The translations under genes and the position numbers were made by a program. Positions 1 to 6,538 of a DNA stretch of 15,415 nt are shown one piece after another (positions within the stretch are counted from its first letter, which is position 1; each line of letters begins with the position of its first letter). Source of the stretch: Paracoccaceae bacterium (GTDB lineage Bacteria > Pseudomonadota > Alphaproteobacteria > Rhodobacterales > Rhodobacteraceae); NCBI GenBank assembly GCA_002401945.1, contig NVUP01000014.1, positions 33,765 to 49,179 of the forward strand, read 5' to 3'. Under the pieces are notes generated by a model, which made no database searches, was not told the origin of the DNA, and worked only from the letters and a program-made list of their open reading frames with translations.

Positions 1-510
1 GTGCCGCTGTTTCAGGAGCAGATCAGTCGCGGCGGCCCAGTCACCGTCACCGATCTGGCGGTGAAACGTTATTTCATGACCATCATTGAGGCGGTGCAGC
101 TGGTGCTGCAGGCCGGCGCCGAGGCCAATGGCGGTGAGGTCTTTGTGCTGGATATGGGAGAGCCGGTGCTGATTATGCAGCTGGCCCGGCAGGTGATTGA
201 AAGCGCTGGTTATACAGTGCGCGACGCCGACACCCCCGGCGGCGATATTGCCATCAAGATCACCGGGCTGCGCCCTGGCGAAAAGCTGGAGGAAGAGCTG
301 ACCCTGAGCCAGGAGCTGATCACCACCCGTCACGCCAAGATTTTCTGCGCCCGCGAGGCGGGATTGTCAGAGATTGAAGTGGCGGCGATGCTGCGGGGCT
401 TGCGTCAGGCGCTGGCGGACAGTGACGAAGGCGCAGCGCTGCAGTTGGTCAGCCGTTGGGTCGAGGGTTATCGCCAACCTGTGGTTGGACGCCAGAGCTC
501 TAAAGCTTAG
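1..510 (+). CDS. CapD/WbpM-type nucleotide-sugar epimerase/dehydratase, C-terminal part (5' truncated by window)
   Basis: The frame is open from the first base and ends at TAG 508-510, giving 169 residues. The first codon GTG is probably an internal Val, because family members are several hundred residues long and the N-terminal membrane helices and Rossmann domain are absent here. The visible part matches the C-terminal substrate domain of the CapD/WbpM/FlaA1 group. Diagnostic stretches are the VTVTDLAVKRYFMTI region near residue 15, GGEVFVLDMGEP near 44, and TGLRPGEKLEEEL near 88. Enzymes of this group convert UDP-GlcNAc-type sugars (4,6-dehydration or epimerisation) for capsule, O-antigen or exopolysaccharide synthesis, and are inner-membrane anchored in full-length form. 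The gene lies 128 nt upstream of yjbH on the same strand, which fits a polysaccharide locus. The exact substrate cannot be read from this fragment. Confidence 0.9.
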   Translation: MPLFQEQISRGGPVTVTDLAVKRYFMTIIEAVQLVLQAGAEANGGEVFVLDMGEPVLIMQLARQVIESAGYTVRDADTPGGDIAIKITGLRPGEKLEEELTLSQELITTRHAKIFCAREAGLSEIEVAAMLRGLRQALADSDEGAALQLVSRWVEGYRQPVVGRQSSKA

Positions 511-567
511 CCGTGGCGAATACGCCGCAATGGGGCACAATATGACGTGCCGCTGTTGGTGAGGGCG

Positions 568-597
568 TTGCTTGGGCGCGGGGTTTCGTGCTCTAAG
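568..597 (+). promoter_or_regulatory. Weak candidate promoter upstream of yjbH
   Basis: In the 128-nt gap between the epimerase gene and yjbH, TTGCTT (568-573) is followed after 18 nt by TCTAAG (592-597). The match to sigma70 consensus is modest, and transcription may simply read through from upstream. I see no terminator in this gap. Confidence 0.2.
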
Positions 598-638
598 AAA
601 AATCAGAAATTCAAACAGGCATAAGGCGGTCGTTTTCC

Positions 639-2858
639 GTGTATCCCCCTCTGGCAGGACAGTTTTTTCGAGCCGCTCGCTGGCGCATCGCGCGGCGGCC
701 CGGGCTCGGTTTGGCTGTGGCTGTGGCCTTGGTCGCCGCCCCACTCGTAGCGCAGAATCAGGTCACGTCGACCGCCGTGGAGGCGCCCAGCTTTACGCCG
801 CTGCCGCCGCCCAGCCTGAACTTTTTTGGCACGCCGGGGCTGTTGGACATGCCCAGTGCCGAGATGATGCCGGACGGGCAATTTACCACCAGCTATACTT
901 GGTTTGGCGGTCAGGGTCGCATTAACCTGAGCTTCCAGGCCCTGCCCTGGCTGTCGGCGAGCTTTCGCTACAACAGCATCAAGGATCTCAACCTCTATGG
1001 GTTTTCGACCTATTACGACCGCGGCTTTGACGTGCGGGTCCGGCTGCTGCGGGAGCGCCGCTATCTGCCTGCGGTGACGCTGGGGCTGCAGGATTTTGCC
1101 GGCACCGGGGTTTATGCTGGTGAATATATCGTCGCCACCAAGGGGTTTGATACACCTCCTCTGGGCGGCGCCCGCGCCGGGCGGCTAAAACTGTCGGCGG
1201 GGTTGGGCTGGGGACGGCTGGGCAGCCACGGGGCGCTTGGCTCCAGTGGCAGTCGGGTGCCTTATGATATCAACAGCACCGGCGGCAGCCTGTCTTATGA
1301 CCAATGGTTTCGCGGCGATTTTGCCCCCTTTGCCGGGGCAGAATGGCAGATCAACGAGCGCTGGGGGCTGAAGGCGGAATATTCCTCGGATGCCTATGTG
1401 ATCGAAACCCAGCAGAGTAATGTCTTTGAGCGCAAATCCTCGTTTAACTTTGGCGCCGAATACCAGGCCTCGCCGCGCACCCGGCTGGGCGCTTATTATC
1501 TCTATGGCTCTGAATTTGGCTTTACCGCTCAGATTCAGCTGAACCCCTATCACCCCTCGATTCCGATGTCGGTGCCCGCACCGCTGCCGATTGTGCCGCG
1601 CTCGGATTGGGTCAAATCGCGGGCGGATTGGAGCGGCGAGTGGGCACAGAGCCAGGACAACCGGCTGGCCGTGCGCGACCAACTGGCGCTACAGCTGGCG
1701 CAGGACGGGTTGATCCTGGAAAGCCTGGAGCTTGACAGTGGCCGCGCCGAGGTCCGTTTTCGCAATACCCGCTATCGCTCGGATGCGCTGGCGGTGGGCC
1801 GGGCAGCCCGGGCGATGAGCCGGTTGATGCCCGCCTCGGTCGAGACATTCCGCATGGTGGTGGTGCGCAGCGGCATGGGGCTGTCGGCGGTTGAAATCCG
1901 GCGTTCGGATCTGGAGGCGCTGGAGTTTGATGCCAATGCGGCGGATGCGCTGCTGGCGGTAACCGGCATTGGCGGTGCCGCACCGTTGCCCGAGGCGGCG
2001 CTGCTGTCGGCAGATCTCTATCCGGCCTTCAGCACCTCGATCAGCCCCTATAGCTCGCCGGCCTTTTTTGATCCGGCGCGGCCCTTCCGGCTGGATGTCG
2101 GGGTGGATTTTGAAGCCTCTTATGCCCCGGCCCCGGGCTGGATCATCGCCTCGACCCTGCGCCAGCGTCTGGCCGGCAATGTCAAAGGTGGCCGCGCCTC
2201 GAACTCGGCGCTCCCGCATGTGCGCACCGATCAGGCGCTTTATGCGCAATATGGCACCACGCTGGAAAACCTCTATGTCGGGCGCAGTTGGAAGCTGAGC
2301 CCGGATCTCTATGCGCGCAGCAGTCTGGGCCTTTTTGAATCTATGTATGGCGGTCTTTCGGGAGAGCTGCTGTGGAAACCGGTGGCCAGCCCATTGGCGC
2401 TGGGGATTGAGGCCAGCTATGTGCGCCAGCGGGATTATGATCAGCGGTTCAGCTTTCTCGATTACAGCATTCTCACCGGCCATGCCTCGGCCTATTACGA
2501 ATTGGGCGGCGGCTATCTGATGCAGCTGGACGCCGGGCGCTATCTGGCCGGCGATTATGGCGGCACCTTCAGCCTGGACCGGACCTTTGCCAATGGCTGG
2601 TCGGTGGGTGGTTTTTTCACCCTGACCGATGTCTCGGCCGAGGAGTTTGGCGAAGGCTCGTTTGACAAGGGCTTCCGCTTTCAGGTGCCGCTGGACTGGA
2701 TGTTGGGCAAACCAAGCCGCAATAGTTTTGGCACCACCATCCGGCCGGTGCAGCGCGACGGCGGCCAGAAAGTGCATGTGCCGGGGCGGCTTCACGGACA
2801 GATCCGCGAAGCCCATCGCGCCAGCCTGGTCGATCAGCGGGCAAGGATTTGGGAATGA
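639..2858 (+). CDS. yjbH: YjbH-family outer-membrane exopolysaccharide protein
   Basis: The product has 739 residues, close to the roughly 700 of E. coli YjbH/GfcD. The start is GTG 639, preceded by AAGGCGG (623-629) at good spacing; no upstream ATG fits. The N-terminus is Arg-rich, followed by a hydrophobic segment (residues 23-37) and a likely signal peptidase site after Ala38. The family signature starts near residue 60 (NFFGTPGLLDMPSAEMMPDG), followed by many alternating aromatic beta strands such as YDRGFDVRVRLL. A second strand-rich block with a similar character begins near residue 465 (YPAFSTSISPYSSPAFFDP). Family members are predicted outer-membrane beta-barrel proteins linked to export or assembly of an exopolysaccharide. 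The stop overlaps the yjbF start (ATGA), so the two genes are probably translationally coupled. The protein does not end in the aromatic residue of simple porins. Family call is firm; the molecular role is poorly known even in E. coli. Confidence 0.92.
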   Translation: MYPPLAGQFFRAARWRIARRPGLGLAVAVALVAAPLVAQNQVTSTAVEAPSFTPLPPPSLNFFGTPGLLDMPSAEMMPDGQFTTSYTWFGGQGRINLSFQALPWLSASFRYNSIKDLNLYGFSTYYDRGFDVRVRLLRERRYLPAVTLGLQDFAGTGVYAGEYIVATKGFDTPPLGGARAGRLKLSAGLGWGRLGSHGALGSSGSRVPYDINSTGGSLSYDQWFRGDFAPFAGAEWQINERWGLKAEYSSDAYVIETQQSNVFERKSSFNFGAEYQASPRTRLGAYYLYGSEFGFTAQIQLNPYHPSIPMSVPAPLPIVPRSDWVKSRADWSGEWAQSQDNRLAVRDQLALQLAQDGLILESLELDSGRAEVRFRNTRYRSDALAVGRAARAMSRLMPASVETFRMVVVRSGMGLSAVEIRRSDLEALEFDANAADALLAVTGIGGAAPLPEAALLSADLYPAFSTSISPYSSPAFFDPARPFRLDVGVDFEASYAPAPGWIIASTLRQRLAGNVKGGRASNSALPHVRTDQALYAQYGTTLENLYVGRSWKLSPDLYARSSLGLFESMYGGLSGELLWKPVASPLALGIEASYVRQRDYDQRFSFLDYSILTGHASAYYELGGGYLMQLDAGRYLAGDYGGTFSLDRTFANGWSVGGFFTLTDVSAEEFGEGSFDKGFRFQVPLDWMLGKPSRNSFGTTIRPVQRDGGQKVHVPGRLHGQIREAHRASLVDQRARIWE

Positions 2859-3553
2859 GACGAGTGTCGGTGAAATGGGCCGCAGTGCTGGGCCTGGTCC
2901 TGCTGGGCGGCTGCAATCAGGGCCCCGAGGGGCCGTCGCTGGAGCTGGAGGTGTTTCAGCTTGTCCGCCAGCGGGTTTCCAGCATTGGGGGTGCTGCCTC
3001 AGCCGAACGGCCGCCGCTGACCCGGGCGGGGCTGGACGAGGTTGAGGGGGCCTATATCGAGGTGACGCTGGAGAACCGCGATATCTTTGCCTATCTGTCG
3101 CAGCAACTGGTGCGCCGCGATAGTTCTCCGGGTCAGATCGTGGTCTGGCGCACCGAGGATAATATCACCCTGTCGATGCGCAGCGGCGTGTTGATTGCCA
3201 CCCGTGGGCTGGGGGATGACATCCTGTCTGCCTCGGCGCCGGTGATTGCGGGGCGGGGGGGACCGGCGAGAGGCGGCGAACGTCGCTATCAGATTCGCGG
3301 CTTGGACCATCGGACCCAGGTGTTGGTGCTGGCCTGCAGCTTGCAGGATCTTGGCGCCGAGACGGTGGAGATTGTCGAGCTGAGCTATGCCACCCGCCAT
3401 CTGCAGGAACGCTGTGAGGGCGGTGGCGATATTGGTGGTGGCGTGGTGGTGAATGACTATTGGGTTGATTCGCGCTCGGGGCGAATTTGGCAATCGCGGC
3501 AATGGGCTGGTCCGACAATTGGCTATCTGCGCATCCGTCAGTTGACAATTTGA
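2855..3553 (+). CDS. yjbF: YjbF/GfcB-family outer-membrane lipoprotein
   Basis: The product has 232 residues; E. coli YjbF has about 212. I chose ATG 2855 over the in-frame TTG 2849 because AAGGA (2843-2847) sits 7 nt upstream of the ATG. The ATG overlaps the yjbH stop as ATGA, typical of coupled operon genes. The N-terminus is a lipoprotein signal: basic residues 2-7, a hydrophobic stretch, then the lipobox LGGC with Cys20 as lipidation site. Asn at +2 rather than Asp predicts Lol-dependent transfer to the outer membrane. The body carries family-like stretches: the AYIEVTLENRD region, the IVVWRTEDNITLSMRSGVLIATRGLGDDILSA region, and a C-terminal VNDYWVDSRSGRIWQSRQW. Two further cysteines (near residues 161 and 187) could pair. 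It probably works with YjbH at the outer membrane in exopolysaccharide assembly. Its exact biochemical role is unknown. Confidence 0.92.
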   Translation: MRRVSVKWAAVLGLVLLGGCNQGPEGPSLELEVFQLVRQRVSSIGGAASAERPPLTRAGLDEVEGAYIEVTLENRDIFAYLSQQLVRRDSSPGQIVVWRTEDNITLSMRSGVLIATRGLGDDILSASAPVIAGRGGPARGGERRYQIRGLDHRTQVLVLACSLQDLGAETVEIVELSYATRHLQERCEGGGDIGGGVVVNDYWVDSRSGRIWQSRQWAGPTIGYLRIRQLTI

Positions 3554-3627
3554 TGACAACCGGAGCGTTTTTTCTGCAACGGATCTGCGAAAACCGGATC
3601 GTAAGGATTTTACCGCAATAAGTTTCG

Positions 3628-3654
3628 TTGAATTGCGGGGCAATCCCGCATAAT
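3628..3654 (+). promoter_or_regulatory. Candidate promoter with inverted repeat ahead of yjbE
   Basis: The 132-nt gap between yjbF and yjbE contains TTGAAT (3628-3633) and CATAAT (3649-3654), 15 nt apart, which is short for sigma70. A perfect inverted repeat TGCGGG-N5-CCCGCA (3634-3650) fills the spacer. It could be an operator, or a hairpin in a read-through transcript. The gap suggests yjbE may be expressed separately from yjbHF. Confidence 0.3.
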
Positions 3655-3685
3655 GTCCGATTCAGCATTCCATGGAGTTTGAATA

Positions 3686-3904
3686 ATGAAACAAATCATT
3701 GCAGCCCTCGCGCTGGCCGTTATGGCCACCACCACTGCTTCGACCGCTTCGGCGCAAGACGCCGCCACGCCAACCATTGTAGCGAACACTGGCTTGGCTG
3801 CCGGGCCTATTGGTGCCATTGCCCTGACCACAGTTGTGCTGGTTACCGTTGTCGCCAACAACGGCAGCGACGGCACCACCACCACCACCACTATCGCCAA
3901 GTGA
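3686..3904 (+). CDS. yjbE: YjbE/GfcA-like small secreted Thr-tailed protein
   Basis: A 72-residue protein. ATG 3686 is preceded by GGAG (3674-3677) with 8-nt spacing. It has a clear signal peptide (MKQIIAALALAVMA...) with cleavage predicted after Ala23 (ASA|Q). The mature part is about 49 residues: a Gly/Ala/Val hydrophobic segment (about 38-57), then N-N-G-S-D-G and six consecutive Thr encoded by five ACC codons and one ACT (3875-3892). E. coli YjbE/GfcA has the same plan: signal peptide, small-residue hydrophobic core, and a Gly-Asp-Gly stretch running into a poly-Thr tail. With yjbF and yjbH next door, assignment to this family is reasonable although sequence identity is low. In E. coli yjbE is first in the operon; here it is last. 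The terminator at 3983 follows. Function is unknown; a role in exopolysaccharide production or surface attachment is inferred from context. Confidence 0.7.
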   Translation: MKQIIAALALAVMATTTASTASAQDAATPTIVANTGLAAGPIGAIALTTVVLVTVVANNGSDGTTTTTTIAK

Positions 3905-3982
3905 TCTTCCCTGGGGGACCCAGTGGGGTGCCTCGAGGCTGTGCTCGATAAACTGTATACAGCGGGTTTAGCACCAGAACAT

Positions 3983-4009
3983 AAAAACGGGCCTGAGAGG
4001 CCCGTTTTT
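3983..4009. terminator. Bidirectional intrinsic terminator between convergent genes
   Basis: A perfect 11-bp inverted repeat, AAAAACGGGCC, loop TGAGA, GGCCCGTTTTT. It gives a GC-rich stem with a T5 tract on the + strand and the same on the - strand. It lies 78 nt after the yjbE stop and 35 nt after the stop of the convergent glycosidase gene, so it probably ends both transcripts. Confidence 0.9.
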
Positions 4010-4044
4010 GGCGTATAATAAGCGGATTTTTACGATTCTCAGGA

Positions 4045-6171
4045 TTAGCCAAAGATGAAGTGGTCTTCGCTCAGCTCGCTTAGCATTTCGTGATCAAACC
4101 CATCCAGCCGGATCCTGCCACTGTCATGGCTGATGATGCCGCGCATCAATCCATGGGCGCCCGGCGCGGCATGACTGGCAAACTCTAGGTCTTCAAACCC
4201 GGTGACTCCCCAGTCGCTAAGGTCAATCCGGTCTTCGGTGGGATTGAAATCGAGCACCACACCGCGGAACCCCCCGGCGGCAAAGACAAAGGTATCGCGG
4301 CCGCGGCCGCCGGACATTACATCGTTGCCGCCACCAGACAACAGCACATCGTCACCATTGCCACCATGGATACGGTCGCGGCCGCGACCGCCATCCAGGA
4401 CATCATTGCCGTTGCCACCCTGGATGCGGTCGCGGCCACCTCCACCGTGGATGATGTCTTGACCGCCACTGCCGTTAAGATGATCCCGCCCGCTATTGCC
4501 AAAGAGATGGTCATTGCCGGCACCTCCGTAGATGCGGTCGCGACCGCCGCCGCCGTGTAGGATGTCATTGCCGCCAAACCCATGGATCTGATCTTTGCCA
4601 CCGCGGCCCTGTACCTGGTCATTGCCCGCCCCGACGCGGGTAAATTCAAGCCGCATCATCGCCCAGGCCTCAAGGTCAAACCCGGCGGTGCTGCCCTGTA
4701 GTGTGGTCCCATTCGAATACGACAGCACCGGCGTCGCGCGGTGATCCTGACCGTTTCCGTCGTCATCGCCCAGCTGGGTGGCGGTGACAAAATAACGCTG
4801 TGCCCCCAGAAACGCGCTGAGATCCAGTTCTATATCCTGGCGGTCCTCGCCGCTGCGCTCCGAGGCGAACAGGACCAGGCGGGTGTCATTGCCAAAGCCG
4901 TGTACGTCGATATTTTGAGGCTGCGACCAGTCGAACACCGGCTCCAGATCAATCAGGCTATCGCGCATCAGCGAAAACATCTCTCCGGCGATCGTCAGGT
5001 GCTGTTGGTTCAGCGTCACCAGAGTGATGCTCTGGCTATTGTCAAAACTCAGTGGCCAGATCTGTGCTGTTTCAATGCCATGGGTGGTCATCTCGTAGAA
5101 GTTTTCGATGATCATGCTGGCGTGCTGCAGACCGCGATTGTTTAGGGCATTCCGTGAATTGGCGTTCCATTCGGTGATATGAAACGTGGGATCGTCCAAC
5201 CCGGGGGATCGCTCCAACAGATTGGCAAAGCGCTGAAATTGGCTGAAACCAAAGCGGTATCCGCTGTCGGCCGCCTCAAACCCGCCGCTCAGGTAATGAT
5301 GATCCGCAATGCCGCCGATGGCATCCGCAGCGCCGGGGATGGCATTGATCGCGTCTGCCAGGCTGTGCAGTTGTGCATAGGCAGGCCCTTGGCCTGGTAC
5401 CGTCACCTGCACCCAGCCTGCGGGCACCACACCGTCAAAATACGTCGCGATATCGGCCTCGGTATAGACCGCACCACCGCCGTTGGGAGCCCCACTGGGA
5501 TCAACATAGGCGGTGACATCGTCACGCGGCGAAAACAGCCGCGAGGCCGAGGACACCGATTGCACCACGATTTCAACCCTGCTTAGGCCCAGTTCGGCCA
5601 AGTGCTGTTGGATGGCCGGAGCCAGCACCGCCATCAGGCGGCCGTATTCCTGCGCTGTCATCTCGCCTGAGCCCCAAAATTCATTGCCCAGCTCGAAGGC
5701 GGTCAGCTCCACTCCGTTGGCAGTGGCGGCCTCAACCGTGTGGGTGACAAAGCCCAGCACCTCACTCAGATAGGCGGCATCGACCATATCGCGTTGGCCA
5801 TAGCTGCCATCCAGTAAGGCCTCGGCGGCGCTGTCCCCAAAGCCACGTTTGGTTGGAATGACAATCGAGGCCGCCATGCCTTGGGCGCCGGCCTGGGCCA
5901 GGAAGCGGTTCATTGGCAGCAATGTCTCGCGGGCGTCAAAGATTGAGACTGTCGCATCCGGGGTGGTCATATCAAAGAAATGTTCCGTGGCGGCGCCACC
6001 GGGAAAGCGCAGCGTGGTGATGCCCATATCCGCAGCCAACTGGGCCAGGTCTGAGTTGGGCTGGCCAAATTCCTCATCGTAGATGGTGACCAGATTGACT
6101 CCAAAATGATCGGCAGTGATCACCGTGGCCTGGGATTCATCTGTTTGATCGGTAACTGCATATGCACTCAT
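4045..6171 (-). CDS. Secreted clan GH-A-like glycoside hydrolase with C-terminal RTX repeats (type I secretion substrate)
   Basis: The product has 708 residues from ATG 6171, which has GGAG about 8 nt upstream. A longer frame from TTG 6240 adds 23 unconvincing residues. There is no signal peptide. Residues about 20-490 look like a TIM-barrel glycosidase. An early strand reads TLRFPGG, as in GH51/GH79-type enzymes. ELGNEFWG carries the expected acid/base Glu164 after Asn, and HITEWNA carries the expected nucleophile Glu334. A beta-rich region follows. Residues 514-630 are 13 tandem RTX nonapeptides that should bind calcium. The tail ends SEDHFIFG, the hydrophobic-acidic end typical of RTX export signals. 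Likely role: extracellular hydrolysis of a polysaccharide. Arabinofuranosidase- or glucuronidase-like activity is possible, but the substrate cannot be read. No type I transporter genes are in the window. The gene faces the yjb operon and diverges from the autotransporter gene. Confidence 0.85.
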   Translation of the reverse strand: MSAYAVTDQTDESQATVITADHFGVNLVTIYDEEFGQPNSDLAQLAADMGITTLRFPGGAATEHFFDMTTPDATVSIFDARETLLPMNRFLAQAGAQGMAASIVIPTKRGFGDSAAEALLDGSYGQRDMVDAAYLSEVLGFVTHTVEAATANGVELTAFELGNEFWGSGEMTAQEYGRLMAVLAPAIQQHLAELGLSRVEIVVQSVSSASRLFSPRDDVTAYVDPSGAPNGGGAVYTEADIATYFDGVVPAGWVQVTVPGQGPAYAQLHSLADAINAIPGAADAIGGIADHHYLSGGFEAADSGYRFGFSQFQRFANLLERSPGLDDPTFHITEWNANSRNALNNRGLQHASMIIENFYEMTTHGIETAQIWPLSFDNSQSITLVTLNQQHLTIAGEMFSLMRDSLIDLEPVFDWSQPQNIDVHGFGNDTRLVLFASERSGEDRQDIELDLSAFLGAQRYFVTATQLGDDDGNGQDHRATPVLSYSNGTTLQGSTAGFDLEAWAMMRLEFTRVGAGNDQVQGRGGKDQIHGFGGNDILHGGGGRDRIYGGAGNDHLFGNSGRDHLNGSGGQDIIHGGGGRDRIQGGNGNDVLDGGRGRDRIHGGNGDDVLLSGGGNDVMSGGRGRDTFVFAAGGFRGVVLDFNPTEDRIDLSDWGVTGFEDLEFASHAAPGAHGLMRGIISHDSGRIRLDGFDHEMLSELSEDHFIFG
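4282..4632 (-). repeat. RTX nonapeptide array (13 units) in the glycosidase
   Basis: Thirteen uninterrupted 9-residue units (27 bp each) fit G-G-x-G-x-D-x-h-x, residues 514-630. Several units carry Arg before the Asp (GGGGRDRIY, GGGGRDRIQ, GRGRDRIHG), others the more usual Asn (GAGNDHLFG, GNGNDVLDG). Such arrays fold into a calcium-filled parallel beta-roll after export. Confidence 0.93.
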
Positions 6172-6538
6172 TGTTCCCGCTCCGTTCTTTCCCCGGAAGA
6201 GATGTACACTGGAGAGGAGGGGGCGGGCTAATGAATTCAAATTCGTATTTTAAGCCTATTTTGAGGATATTCAGAGAATGCGCCGTGGCGCCCGCTCCAG
6301 GGGAGGTGCCACGACTTATGTGCTCTCCTCACCCCAGTCAGAGGCTTGGCGCAATAAAAAGATGGTTTTTATTAGCCACAAAGGTAAATAGTGGTTTGCA
6401 GGGTTCTAGTTGCGGTGGTTGTGCGCATGTCATGTGGTTGGTGACGGTTTTGGGTCTGGCCAAAATGCGCGGCTATTGGGGCTGAAATTACGGGCGCAAT
6501 TTTAACTTTTTAGTTTCATCAGGATTAAGGTCTCAACA
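6172..6538. other. Divergent intergenic region between glycosidase and autotransporter genes
   Basis: No convincing gene in these 367 nt. It must hold the promoters of both divergent genes, but matches are weak. For the minus-strand gene, CTGAAT/TAAAAT at 6274-6269 and 6252-6247 have a 16-nt spacer. For the plus-strand gene, TTGGTG (6438-6443) and CAAAAT (6461-6466) have a 17-nt spacer. A perfect A/T inverted repeat AATAAAAA-GATGG-TTTTTATT lies at 6353-6373, and CGTGGC/GCCACG pair at 6284-6289 and 6308-6313. The ribosome binding site of the autotransporter is TAAGG, ending at 6530. Confidence 0.4.

Noticed and set aside
1689-2816. Long open frame on the minus strand inside yjbH (375 codons)
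   Set aside because: It is fully contained in a well-recognised gene; the encoded sequence is His/Arg/Ala-rich with no family resemblance and is explained by GC-rich codon use.
3542-3547. Perfect TTGACA at the end of yjbF as a -35 box
   Set aside because: No -10-like sequence occurs 15-19 nt downstream; it is part of the coding end.
3911-3923. CTGGG/CCCAG hairpin just after yjbE as a terminator
   Set aside because: Only 5 bp with a 3-nt loop and no T-run; the strong terminator lies 60 nt downstream.
4282-4632. Regular 27-bp periodicity resembling a CRISPR or minisatellite array
   Set aside because: The period is exactly nine codons and encodes RTX nonapeptides; there are no identical repeats with unique spacers.
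6172-6240. Longer start (TTG 6240) for the glycosidase
   Set aside because: ATG 6171 has a GGAG site at good spacing; the extra 23 residues are neither a signal peptide nor like the family.
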